Assembly: GCA_041608535.1 (NCBI GenBank)
Contig: JBFISM010000036.1
Location: forward strand, 1 to 28,032
Length of the DNA: 28,032 bases
Direction: 5' to 3'
DNA from: JBFISM01 sp041608535
GTDB taxonomy: Bacteria > Actinomycetota > Acidimicrobiia > Spongiisociales > UBA5794
Below are positions 1-8,190 of the stretch, piece after piece. Position 1 is the first letter of the stretch; each line of letters opens with the position of its first letter. Both the position numbers and the translations under genes were made by a program. The notes beneath the pieces were generated by a model, which saw only the letters and a list, made by a program, of their open reading frames with translations, searched no databases and was not told the origin of the DNA.

Positions 1-998
1 AGTGCCTCGTGCTCGACGGCTCGACGCAATGACGTGAACGGCTCGCGATCGCCGCTTCGCTTCAGTGTCAGCATTCGCCAGCCCCGGTAGAGGAGATCGG
101 CTGCGCGTTGATCGACGCTCAAGGTCTTTACGAACAGGCGCCCACCGCTGTCGAGAGCAGCCATCCAGGGCTGCGATCCGCGGGCGTCGACCCGTGCCGG
201 CCACACCTCGGTCACATCCAGCCGGCAACGCACCAGCGCCTGCTCGAGCATCTCTCGTGACGGATTCGGGTTGCGTGTCTTGAATACGAGTGCAACCAGC
301 GACCCAGCCACCACGCCGACGCCGAGCATCGCCACGATGCCGGCGAGCTGGGCCTGGGCGAGGGCGACAGGCATCGGGGGAAGGAGGGCGCCCTCAACAG
401 ACCATCCCGCCGACAGCGCAACCCCCAGGGTCGAGAACACAGCAACTACGGTCAACGTGCGGAAGAGTCGCGAGCTGATCCACGGCCTGAGCACCGTGGC
501 CGCCGCCATGATGTTTGCAGCGGTGGCGGCGAAGATCGCCGCACCGTCACGGTCGAAACCGAGCCCGTCGGCCAGGGAATCGATCGAGACCACGAGGAGC
601 GACGCAAGCAGCGACGACAGGAACACCGCACCGTTCATGAGCGCCCACCTGCGGAAGCGGCGGGTGAGCAGCAGCCAGGCATTGAGCCCTACCACGACCA
701 ACGCGTGGGTAGCAAGGGCGAGTGCGGCCGGCGTCACCCTGACCCAGTCGGGCCAGGTCGACGTGTGGTCGACGATGTCGGTGACGATGCCCGCCACGGT
801 GTCGTTGAACGCCGCCGGGATCGCAAATCCGACAACCGTTAGGCCCAACCCGACCAGCAGTGACAGCACGAACGCCGGCGACCTAACGTGCTGCGCGACG
901 GTTGTACGAGTTGTCGGCGGCGTTGTGGGTCTGGTGCCGGCCCGCCGGCGACGCCATTTGCCCGATCGCTGGTCCTCGTCGATCACCGGGCGCAGCAC
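1..998 (-). CDS. Flippase-like (LPG synthase TM-type) membrane protein, partial
   Basis: Reading the minus strand from a GTG at 998 gives an open frame of 332 codons with no stop before the window edge, so the C-terminus is missing. An Arg-rich cytoplasmic N-terminus (about 50 residues) is followed by about six hydrophobic segments. A soluble stretch then includes LFVKTLSVDQRAADLLYRG and PFTSLRRAVEHEA. That last block resembles, from memory, the kinase-like middle part of large actinobacterial proteins that end in a lysylphosphatidylglycerol-synthase/flippase-type membrane domain; that domain would lie outside the window. The opposite strand is also open here, but its translation is Ser/Thr/Arg/Pro-rich and lacks membrane or domain character, so it is a shadow. 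The start is uncertain: the in-frame stop lies near 1056, and GTG 986 is an alternative. The substrate is unknown. Confidence 0.6.
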   Translation of the reverse strand, partial: MLRPVIDEDQRSGKWRRRRAGTRPTTPPTTRTTVAQHVRSPAFVLSLLVGLGLTVVGFAIPAAFNDTVAGIVTDIVDHTSTWPDWVRVTPAALALATHALVVVGLNAWLLLTRRFRRWALMNGAVFLSSLLASLLVVSIDSLADGLGFDRDGAAIFAATAANIMAAATVLRPWISSRLFRTLTVVAVFSTLGVALSAGWSVEGALLPPMPVALAQAQLAGIVAMLGVGVVAGSLVALVFKTRNPNPSREMLEQALVRCRLDVTEVWPARVDARGSQPWMAALDSGGRLFVKTLSVDQRAADLLYRGWRMLTLKRSGDREPFTSLRRAVEHEA

Positions 999-1157
999 GG
1001 CCCGTCGCCGCGGCGGGCGTTTGTCCAGCGTGCCGCTGATGGGGCCGGCCAGTACTCACCTCATCGGGATCGTGCGCGGAACCTATCACTCGACGAGTTG
1101 TCCGGTAAGACCCAAATAGGCCGAGTCGAACCCCGGGCTCAGCGACGATGCCTCGCC

Positions 1158-2150
1158 TCAGGAGGTTGCGGTGCGGTGGCCGGCGGCCACGTCGAGGAGC
1201 TCTTGTTCGCTGAGTGCGCTTGGCGATACTGCTGCCACCTTGGCAGTGGTCGCAGCCCGGACGGTGGCTGTCCGCACGCCCTCTTGCAGGGAGGCCAGCT
1301 CACCGACAATCGCACCGGGACCGATTTCCGCCACCGGCCTGCCGTCGATCAACACCTCGAGCATGCCATCGAGCACCAGGTACACGTCCTCGCCCGCTTC
1401 GCCCTGGACTACCAGGTCGCCACCCGCTGCGACCTTGCGGATCTTCGGCTTCAGCCCCATGACCTTGCCCGACAGCTGTCGTTCGGCCCCGGCTTCGGCG
1501 GCTGCGATCACGGCTTCGTGCTGCACCCCGTGCCACGGCGAATGGGCATGATCGTGGACGCGTGTCCACTCGGTCCAGTCAATGACCCCTGTCTTCGCTA
1601 CCAGCGATCCGTCTGCGTCATAGATCCAGTGGCGAGGGAACGGTGCAGCCCCCACGACTTCGTGGCGGACGGACTCGTCGACGCCGATCTCGAGTGCCAG
1701 CGTGACCCAGGTGGTCGGGCCGGTCACGCTCAGGAACGGACGGTGCTCGGTGCGGTGGGGGAGCGGCGCCCCGGTCCGGGCACCAACCGTTTGCACGAAT
1801 CGTGCCACGCCATTGGCGATCGTGGGTTCGTCGCGCAGCACGGGATAGGCAACGCCCGGAAACGTGACCTTGGCCGGTCCGAACTTGGCGGTGGTCGAGC
1901 CGATGACCGCCCTCCCGGAGTAGCCGGCGTCCACGATCCGCCCGTCGTCGACTTCGATCCACGCCGCAAGCCGGTTGGCGGCTCGCAAGGCGTCCGCCTC
2001 CTGCAGTCGGTCGAGCACGTCGTCGTCAACGTGGTCGGGTGGAGGCGGGTCATAGTGACCGATCCCGATGTCCATGCCAAGGCGCGTTATGCCGGTGATC
2101 GCCTCGGAGGGAATCCAGCTGACGGAAGTGACGGATGATTCGACCCGCAT
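1158..2150 (-). CDS. Cyclic-nucleotide-binding domain protein (no HTH)
   Basis: 330 aa. The start is an ATG preceded by a strong aggagg Shine-Dalgarno about 6 nt upstream. The N-terminal ~225 residues form a domain I cannot name; it recurs, as I remember it, in actinobacterial CNB proteins (motifs SSVTSVSWIPSEAITG, AWIEVDDGRIVDAGYSG, FPRHWIYDADGSL). Residues about 235-320 are a CNB (cNMP) domain: the phosphate-binding cassette at 277-299 has GEL (E284) and RTAT (R293), the Glu and Arg that contact the ribose and cyclic phosphate in cAMP-binding proteins. There is no DNA-binding HTH, so it is probably an effector rather than a Crp-type regulator. It is divergent from the receiver/cyclase gene at 2309, which suggests it reads out that enzyme's product (inference). 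The opposite strand also has a long open frame here, rejected on composition. Confidence 0.85.
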   Translation of the reverse strand: MRVESSVTSVSWIPSEAITGITRLGMDIGIGHYDPPPPDHVDDDVLDRLQEADALRAANRLAAWIEVDDGRIVDAGYSGRAVIGSTTAKFGPAKVTFPGVAYPVLRDEPTIANGVARFVQTVGARTGAPLPHRTEHRPFLSVTGPTTWVTLALEIGVDESVRHEVVGAAPFPRHWIYDADGSLVAKTGVIDWTEWTRVHDHAHSPWHGVQHEAVIAAAEAGAERQLSGKVMGLKPKIRKVAAGGDLVVQGEAGEDVYLVLDGMLEVLIDGRPVAEIGPGAIVGELASLQEGVRTATVRAATTAKVAAVSPSALSEQELLDVAAGHRTATS

Positions 2151-2233
2151 GAGCTCCTCCTGGTCGATACGAAGACTGCAGGCAGTGTGACGCAGTTCTG
2201 CGTCTGGGTCGATCGTGCAGACAGGTGGATTGG

Positions 2234-2251
2234 GGTGTGGGTTTCCTCACC
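2234..2251. promoter_or_regulatory. 18-bp imperfect palindrome upstream of receiver/cyclase gene
   Basis: GGTGTGGGTTTCCTCACC has 7-nt arms around a 4-nt centre with one arm mismatch. It lies 57 nt before the ATG at 2309, in the divergent intergenic region. It matches the element at 8172-8189 at 16 of 18 positions. It could be an operator or a short RNA hairpin; nothing in the sequence decides between them. Confidence 0.45.
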
Positions 2252-2308
2252 ACGGATTCGCAAGCTTGCCCCCTCACGCGACACGATCTGATCAGGCACC
2301 ATTCGGTC

Positions 2309-3613
2309 ATGCCCATCTCGGTATTCTTGGCGGACGACAACCTCCTCGTGCGGGAAGGGGTGCGGGCACTGATGGAGCTGTCCGACGACCTCGCCGTGGT
2401 CGGAGTTGCCGACGACTTCGACGGCTTGGTCTCGGGAGCCGAGATGGCTGAGCCGCAGGTGATCGTCACGGACATCCGTATGCCACCGGACTTCCGGAGC
2501 GAGGGAATCGAGGCGGCGAAGCTGGTGCGGAAACGCCACCCGGGGACTGGGATCGTGATCCTCTCCCAGTACGACGATCCCGAGTACGCGGTGTCACTCT
2601 TGTCGGACGGTGCCGCCGGCTATGCGTATCTGCTCAAGGATCGGGTCGCCGAGGGTGATCAGTTGGTGCGAGCGATCCGTGAGGTAGCCACCGGCGGGTC
2701 GATGCTCGATCCCAAGATCGTCGAAGCGCTCACCCGCCCCGTCGCCTCGGACGGGCTCCTCAACGACGCCGAGCAACGGCTCCTTGATTTCGTCGCGGAG
2801 GGCACCCCGATCAAGGCGATAGCGGTTGCGTTGCGAACGACCCCGGCCGATGTCGACGCCCGCATCGAGGCGCTGTTCGTGAAACTCGCCGAAGGCTTGT
2901 CCGCCGGGAACGGTGCTGCCCTGGAGCGATTGCGCACCTTGCAGCACGCCATAGCCGACCGCGAGGAACAGGGTGAGGAGCTGTCCCGGCTGTTGCCCGG
3001 TGGTCTGGCCGACAAGCTGCGTCGCGAGGGTCGCCGCATCGGGGAGACGGAGGAGCTGGAAGTAACCGTGCTCATGGCGGACATACGCGGTTACTCGAGC
3101 ATCGCCGAGCGGACGGACCCGACGGCGCTGGCCGGACAGCTCAACCGGCACCGCGCCGAGATGAACCGGGCCATCCTCGCCCACGACGGAACCGTGATGC
3201 AGTTCGTCGGCGACGCCGTGATGGCCGTCTTCGGCGCACCAAATCCCCTCGCCCACCATGCGGCGCGAGCCGTCGATGCGGCGGTCGCCATGCACGAGGC
3301 ACAGGCGAACGTGAACGCCGAATGGGCGTCGCATGACCTCGAGCCGTTCGGGCTGGGCATCGGTCTTTCCACCGGGATGGTCGCAGCCGCATTGCTCGGC
3401 TCGGACGAGCGCCTCGAGTACTCGGTCGTCGGCGACACCGTCAACCTCACGCAGCGGCTCCAACAGTGGGGCGAGCCGGGGGAGACGGTGCTGAGCGAAG
3501 CCACGTATGCCGCCCTGGAGTCTCCGCCCGATGCCGATACGCTCGAGCCGGCCCTCGTCAAAGGTCGCATCACCCCGGTTGCGGCCTACCGCTTCCCAAG
3601 GAGGGCGACGTGA
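2309..3613 (+). CDS. Response regulator-class III nucleotide cyclase fusion
   Basis: 434 aa. Residues 1-120 are a CheY-like receiver with the acidic pair D9/D10, phospho-acceptor D55 in VTDIRMPP, and K110. Residues 149-195 align with the LuxR/NarL HTH region of the neighbour at 8191 but have lost its typical recognition residues, so this part probably no longer binds DNA. Residues 251-430 are a class III cyclase: metal Asps D258 (MADIRGYS) and D302 (FVGDAVMAVFG), transition-state N379 and R383 (VNLTQRL). At the base-selecting positions it has Q298 where Lys is usual and S372 where Asp or Thr is usual, so the product (cAMP or other) is uncertain. An in-frame start at 2225 exists, but ATG 2309 gives the normal receiver N-terminus. 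The stop overlaps the next gene's GTG (GTGA), so it heads an operon with two kinases. Cytoplasmic. Confidence 0.9.
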   Translation: MPISVFLADDNLLVREGVRALMELSDDLAVVGVADDFDGLVSGAEMAEPQVIVTDIRMPPDFRSEGIEAAKLVRKRHPGTGIVILSQYDDPEYAVSLLSDGAAGYAYLLKDRVAEGDQLVRAIREVATGGSMLDPKIVEALTRPVASDGLLNDAEQRLLDFVAEGTPIKAIAVALRTTPADVDARIEALFVKLAEGLSAGNGAALERLRTLQHAIADREEQGEELSRLLPGGLADKLRREGRRIGETEELEVTVLMADIRGYSSIAERTDPTALAGQLNRHRAEMNRAILAHDGTVMQFVGDAVMAVFGAPNPLAHHAARAVDAAVAMHEAQANVNAEWASHDLEPFGLGIGLSTGMVAAALLGSDERLEYSVVGDTVNLTQRLQQWGEPGETVLSEATYAALESPPDADTLEPALVKGRITPVAAYRFPRRAT

Positions 3614-5640
3614 GCGCAGCGCGCGTGATTCGCGGGACGTGCTTGTTCGCTTGGCTCGCCGGGCCACTCTCCGTGGCCATCGTGATGTCCCGGCACGGGC
3701 TGAGCGGCCTCGTTGACAGCGACGTGCTCCTTGCCGCGGCCGTGAGCTCCGCTTTCGGGTTCATCGCCTGGATCGGCGCTGGACAGCAGCCTGGGAACAG
3801 GCTCATATGGGCACTGAGCGTTTTCATGGCGGCTACGGCCTTCCTCGCGCTCGGTGTCGCCGTCCGATCGGTCATCGCTCCGGATGTGCCGCTTCGCCTG
3901 TCCGTGGAGACCTACGTGCCGACGGACATCCCCCGAACGGCCGCCTGGATCGAGATGGTGTCGGTGGTCGTTGCGTCGTCCGGACAGTTGGTCCTGCTCA
4001 CCTTCGGAATGCTGCTGTTCCCCGACGGCCGCGTGCCGTCGCCACGGTGGCGACCGATCGCGATTCTCTCTGCCGCCGCCGTCGTCGGTCTGATTCCCGT
4101 GAACATACCGGTGTGGCATCCCGACAGCGCATCTGTCGTCGCAGAGCATCCCCTCTTCCATGTGTCGGCCCCATTCCTTCTGGGATTGCCTCTGCTCTCG
4201 CTGGCAAGTGTGGTGGCGCGCTTTCGAGGCGCCGGCGCAACGGAGCGCGCTCGGATCAAGTGGATGATCTGGGCGCTGTCGGTGTTCGTGCCGCTGGCCC
4301 TCTTGGGCATGGTCGGCAGTGCCGGCTTTGTGATAGCGGCCGGTCTGTTGATCCTGGTGACGGCCTACGGCATCTCGATCATCCGGCATCGCCTATTCGA
4401 TGTCGATGTGGTGATCTCGCGGACGCTGGTGTTCGGAGCGCTGGCTGTGTTCATCGGTGTGGTGTACGTGGCGGTGGTGGTCGGGCTCGGTGCATTGGTC
4501 GGTTCCGCCGACGAACCGAACACAGGTCTGGCGATCGGGGCTACGGCGATCGTGGCGGTGGCGTTTCAGCCGGTGCGGCGCCGGATGGAGCGAGTGGCCA
4601 ACCGGGTCGTATTCGGCCGGAGAGCCACGCCGTACGAGGTGTTGTCTGAGTTCTCGCAACGAGTGGCCGCCACCAGCGACGTCTCGTTCGACGAGGCGGC
4701 GAGGTCGTTGGCCGAGGGGACCCGGGCGGAACGGGTTGTGATCTCGATCCGCGTCGACGGAGACGTGATCGCGGCCGCGGTGTGGCCGGAGACACCCTCC
4801 GGTGCGTCGTCGGAGGTGGTGAGCCTGCCCATCGAGGACTCCGGCGCAGCTCTCGGTTCGCTCGACCTGTATCTGCCGCCAGGCCAGCAGCTCCAAGAAG
4901 ACGATCGCCGGCTGGCCGAGCAAGTCGCCTCCGGGATGGGCCTCGTCTTGCGCAATCAGCTGTTGACGGAGCGGTTGGAGGCTCGTGTCGAGGAGTTGCG
5001 CGAATCACGACGGCGTCTCGTCGCCGTCCAGGACGAGACCCGCCGTCGCCTCGAACGCGATCTCCACGACGGCGCCCAGCAGCAGCTCGTGGCATTGAAG
5101 GTGAAGTTGGGGCTGGCGAAGGCGATCGCCGACAAAGATGGAGCTCTCGAGACCGCCGAGAGGTTGCAGCGGCTTGCGGCAGACGCCGACGCCGCCGTCG
5201 ATGCGATGCGTGAGTTCGCCCGCGGTGTCTACCCGCCTTTGCTCGAAGCCGAGGGTCTCAGTTCCGCCATCACCGCCCACACCCGCCGGGTGCCGATCCC
5301 GGTGACCGTCGACTCGGACGGCATTGGTCGTTACAGCCGCCAGATCGAGTCGACCATCTACTTCTGCGTCATCGCAGCATTGGACAACGTGACGAGGTAC
5401 GCCGGCGCCTCGAGCGCCACGGTCGCGCTACGCCAACACAACGGCACCGTTGCGTTCACCGTGCATGACGATGGGCAGGGATTCGACCCGGGTTCGCTCA
5501 CGAGGGGCGACGGGCTCACCAACATGGAAGACCGTCTCGACGCCTCCGGAGGCACCCTCCAACTCACCGCGACACCGGGCCACGGCACCACCATCACCGG
5601 AACCCTCCCCGCCGTTCCACCCCAAGAGGCCACCTCGTGA
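3610..5640 (+). CDS. Membrane histidine kinase, NarL type, intact His but altered N-box
   Basis: 676 aa. The GTG start overlaps the previous stop in GTGA, implying translational coupling. About nine or ten hydrophobic segments occupy residues 9-322. A GAF-like region (about 345-455), a coiled linker (LEARVEELRESRRRL) and a HisKA_3 dimerisation helix with phospho-acceptor H486 (ERDLHDGAQQQ) follow. The HATPase_c domain has HDDGQGFD and GDGLTNMEDRLDA G-boxes. Its N-box reads IAALDNVTRYA: the Asn is kept (N593), but the Glu found in most NarL-type kinases is A589. The ligand is not evident; the many membrane helices suggest sensing in or at the membrane. Its C-terminal half is clearly paralogous to the next gene. 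Likely partners are the receiver proteins at 2309, 7734 and 8191. Confidence 0.9.
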   Translation: MSAARVIRGTCLFAWLAGPLSVAIVMSRHGLSGLVDSDVLLAAAVSSAFGFIAWIGAGQQPGNRLIWALSVFMAATAFLALGVAVRSVIAPDVPLRLSVETYVPTDIPRTAAWIEMVSVVVASSGQLVLLTFGMLLFPDGRVPSPRWRPIAILSAAAVVGLIPVNIPVWHPDSASVVAEHPLFHVSAPFLLGLPLLSLASVVARFRGAGATERARIKWMIWALSVFVPLALLGMVGSAGFVIAAGLLILVTAYGISIIRHRLFDVDVVISRTLVFGALAVFIGVVYVAVVVGLGALVGSADEPNTGLAIGATAIVAVAFQPVRRRMERVANRVVFGRRATPYEVLSEFSQRVAATSDVSFDEAARSLAEGTRAERVVISIRVDGDVIAAAVWPETPSGASSEVVSLPIEDSGAALGSLDLYLPPGQQLQEDDRRLAEQVASGMGLVLRNQLLTERLEARVEELRESRRRLVAVQDETRRRLERDLHDGAQQQLVALKVKLGLAKAIADKDGALETAERLQRLAADADAAVDAMREFARGVYPPLLEAEGLSSAITAHTRRVPIPVTVDSDGIGRYSRQIESTIYFCVIAALDNVTRYAGASSATVALRQHNGTVAFTVHDDGQGFDPGSLTRGDGLTNMEDRLDASGGTLQLTATPGHGTTITGTLPAVPPQEATS

Positions 5641-7706
5641 TCCCGCTGTCCGACACCGCGATGCGCCGGATGGGTTTCGGCGTGATTGCGGTCGCCATGG
5701 CGCTCGCAGCGATTTACGTGGCGATGTCGATCTCGGCTGGAGCGATCGGCGACGCCGCCGAGATGATCATCCTCGCGAGTGCATTCGGGGGCGTCACTGC
5801 CGTGTCGGTGCGCGCCGTTCCGCGCAACGGCGCAGTGTGGGCGCTGATCTGGGCTGCCTTCTTCGGCGTTGCGAGCCAGCTGGGCTCGAGAATTGGTATG
5901 TCGCGTACCGGGTTCACCGGAGCCATGATCGAAGCCGGCCAGGTGACGGTCGCACCCGGTGACATCGATGGACTGGCCGCAGGCGCCTTGGCGATCTCGC
6001 TCTCGTTCTGGGTACCGGCGGCGTTCCTCCTCGCAAACCACCTACTGATCCTCTTCCCGGGCGGGTCGGCGGTGTCGACCACATGGCGCCGCGTGGCCTG
6101 GGTGTCGGGATTGTGCATGGCGGCGATGGTCATTCCGACGCTCCTGGGGACCGCCCCGTGGGTCGCTACGCCCTACAGCGTCATCTATGGAAACGAGATG
6201 GGCCCCGCCGGCGTGCTCAGCATGCTGATGCTGGTCCCCATGGCCGTTGCGCTCGCGGCGCTCGTGAGCCTCATACGGCGGTTCAGGAAGAGTTCGGGCG
6301 AGGAGCGACTGCAGTACCGCTGGGTCACGCTGGGCGTGTCGTTGCAGGTGGTGACGATCTTCTTCTTCGGTTTGGCGCCCGAGCCGATCGGCACCGTCGC
6401 GCTCGCAGCCATTCCGATCTCTTTCGGTATTGCCATCACGAAATATCGGCTGTTCGACATCGATCTGGTGATCAGCAAGACGCTGGTGTTCGTTGGTTTG
6501 GCTGGGTTCATCACGGCGGTGTACGCCGGGGTGGTGGTCGGTATCGGTTCGCTGTTCGAGGGCACGAGTGTGTCGCTGTCCGTGGCGGCGATCGCCCTGG
6601 TCGCTGTAGTGTTCGAACCCTTCCGTGACCGGCTGCAACGATGGGTCAACCGGCTCGTGTACGGGCAACGGGCCACCCCCTACGAGGTGCTCTCCGATCT
6701 CACGGGGCGCCTGGCTGTCGCCGAGATGGGTGAAGGTCTCCTCGACCGCATGGCGTTGCGCCTCGCTGAAGGAACCGGTGCGGAGCGAGCCGTGGTGTGG
6801 GTGGCCGGCATCGATGGGCTGGGAGCCGCAGCATGTCAACCGGCGTCAGCACGACCTTCGGAGGCTGTGGCTGGGCTGGCGGAGATCCAAGGTGCTGTGG
6901 TCCCCATCACCCGCGGCGATGACGTGCTCGGAGCGCTCTCGGTGGAGAAACCCCGAGGCGATGGGCTCAATCCGACAGAGACACGTCTCATCGAGGACCT
7001 GGCGGCCTCAGCGGCGTTGTTCCTTGCGCGGCGTCGCCTCGATGCCGAACTCGAGGAGAAGGCGCGGCAACTCGCCGATTCACGTCGCCGTCTTCTCAGC
7101 GCCCACGATGTGGAACGACGCCGTCTCGAGCAGCAGCTCAACGAGGGAGCCCAACAACTCGTGTTGGCGCTCAAGCTCCAACTGGGTTTGGCCTCTCAGC
7201 TTGCCGCACGGGAGGGCAGCGATCGAACCGCCGCCATGGTGACCCAGATGGCGGACGAAGCGCAGCACGCCATCGATCAGATCCGGGCGCTGGCCTACGG
7301 GATCTACCCCCCATTACTCGAAGCCGAAGGGCTGTCTGCAGCGGTCTCCGCCCTGGCAGATCTCACGCCCATGGGGGTCCGGGTCGACACCAACATCCTC
7401 GGCCGGCACCCACTTCCCACCGAGGCCGCGGTGTACTTTGCGATCTCCGAAGCCATCACGAACGCCACGAAACACGCCACAGGACCGCTCAGTGTGCGGG
7501 TGTCCGACGCCGACGACGCCCTGACGTTCCAGGTATCGGACTTCGGACCCGGCTTCGACCTCGACAACGTCGAGCGCGGCTCCGGTCTCACCAACATGAC
7601 CGACCGTCTCGATGCGTTGGGGGGCACCTTGCTGATCGACTCGAAACCCGGCGGTCGCACGACGATCGCCGGAACGCTTTCAGTTCGGACTTCGGCCGGG
7701 GTGTGA
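5637..7706 (+). CDS. Histidine-kinase paralogue lacking the phospho-acceptor His
   Basis: 689 aa. The GTG start overlaps the stop of the upstream kinase in GTGA. The domain order is the same: about nine hydrophobic segments to residue ~330, a GAF-like region, a coiled linker (ARRRLDAELEEKARQLADSR), a HisKA_3-like helix and HATPase_c. The H-box reads LEQQLNEGAQQL: the His is replaced by N502 (codon AAC at 7140-7142), so it cannot autophosphorylate at the usual site. Its ATP domain looks complete: N-box ISEAITNATKHA with E605 and N609, then DFGPGFD and GSGLTNMTDRLDA. It is therefore either a pseudokinase or the ATP-binding half of a heterodimer with the kinase encoded just upstream. The gene ends 27 nt before the converging receiver gene. 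Confidence 0.9.
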   Translation: MIPLSDTAMRRMGFGVIAVAMALAAIYVAMSISAGAIGDAAEMIILASAFGGVTAVSVRAVPRNGAVWALIWAAFFGVASQLGSRIGMSRTGFTGAMIEAGQVTVAPGDIDGLAAGALAISLSFWVPAAFLLANHLLILFPGGSAVSTTWRRVAWVSGLCMAAMVIPTLLGTAPWVATPYSVIYGNEMGPAGVLSMLMLVPMAVALAALVSLIRRFRKSSGEERLQYRWVTLGVSLQVVTIFFFGLAPEPIGTVALAAIPISFGIAITKYRLFDIDLVISKTLVFVGLAGFITAVYAGVVVGIGSLFEGTSVSLSVAAIALVAVVFEPFRDRLQRWVNRLVYGQRATPYEVLSDLTGRLAVAEMGEGLLDRMALRLAEGTGAERAVVWVAGIDGLGAAACQPASARPSEAVAGLAEIQGAVVPITRGDDVLGALSVEKPRGDGLNPTETRLIEDLAASAALFLARRRLDAELEEKARQLADSRRRLLSAHDVERRRLEQQLNEGAQQLVLALKLQLGLASQLAAREGSDRTAAMVTQMADEAQHAIDQIRALAYGIYPPLLEAEGLSAAVSALADLTPMGVRVDTNILGRHPLPTEAAVYFAISEAITNATKHATGPLSVRVSDADDALTFQVSDFGPGFDLDNVERGSGLTNMTDRLDALGGTLLIDSKPGGRTTIAGTLSVRTSAGV

Positions 7707-7733
7707 ACCCAGGTCGATGGCGGCGCTCGATCT

Positions 7734-8105
7734 TCAGTTGCAGCTCGCCCATGCGGTGAGCAGCTCGTCGGGACCGAACTCGGATTTGGGTATGAAGGCG
7801 ACTGCACCGGCGGCGAGGGCGAGTTGCTCGTACTCCTCGGCTTCGTATGTCGACAGAACGATCACATTGGCAGTTGCGTCTCGAGTCACGATCTGCCGGG
7901 TCGCTTCGAGGCCATCCATTCCGGGCATCTTGATGTCCATCAGAATGAGGTCGGGCGCCAGCTTCTCGACGAGAGCGAGGCTCTCCTCGCCACTGGCCGC
8001 CTCGCCGGCCACCTCGAAGCCGTCCGTCAGATCGACCACCAGACGCGCCGCCATGCGGAACGGCACTTGGTCGTCCACGATGAGAACACGCACGGTGCGG
8101 GTCAC
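7734..8105 (-). CDS. Single-domain response regulator (REC only)
   Basis: 123 aa if it starts at GTG 8105 (VTRTVRVLIVDDQVPF). A GTG at 8198, overlapping the upstream stop, would add a 31-residue tail of low-complexity character. I prefer the shorter form because receiver domains normally begin just before the first beta-strand. Receiver hallmarks are the DD pair, LILMDIKMPGMDG with the phospho-acceptor Asp, and IPKSE with the conserved Lys. There is no output domain, so it is likely a phosphate sink, a phosphorelay intermediate or a protein-interaction switch. It follows the NarL-type regulator on the same strand and converges on the kinase operon. Confidence 0.8.
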   Translation of the reverse strand: MTRTVRVLIVDDQVPFRMAARLVVDLTDGFEVAGEAASGEESLALVEKLAPDLILMDIKMPGMDGLEATRQIVTRDATANVIVLSTYEAEEYEQLALAAGAVAFIPKSEFGPDELLTAWASCN

Positions 8106-8171
8106 GATCGCCACCCCGTCATCGTCCGTTGTCAAGCCGTCCGGCGCCAGGGAGGAGACAGGTGTCCCGTG

Positions 8172-8189
8172 GGTGTGGTTTTCCACACC
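8172..8189. promoter_or_regulatory. 18-bp inverted repeat upstream of single-domain receiver
   Basis: GGTGTGGTTTTCCACACC has perfect 7-nt arms around four T (plus strand). It sits 66 nt before the preferred start (8105) of the receiver gene, or inside its first codons if GTG 8198 is used. It matches the element at 2234-2251 at 16 of 18 positions. It could act as an operator or as a hairpin between the two regulator genes. Confidence 0.5.
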
Positions 8190-8190
8190 G

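Noticed and set aside
271..1119. Long plus-strand open frame (282 codons)
   Set aside because: Ser/Thr/Pro/Arg-rich translation without domains; the minus strand gives a regular membrane protein with six hydrophobic segments.
888..2138. Long plus-strand open frame (416 codons)
   Set aside because: Opposite to the CNB protein gene, which has recognisable motifs and a strong Shine-Dalgarno; this frame is His/Arg/Gly-rich noise.
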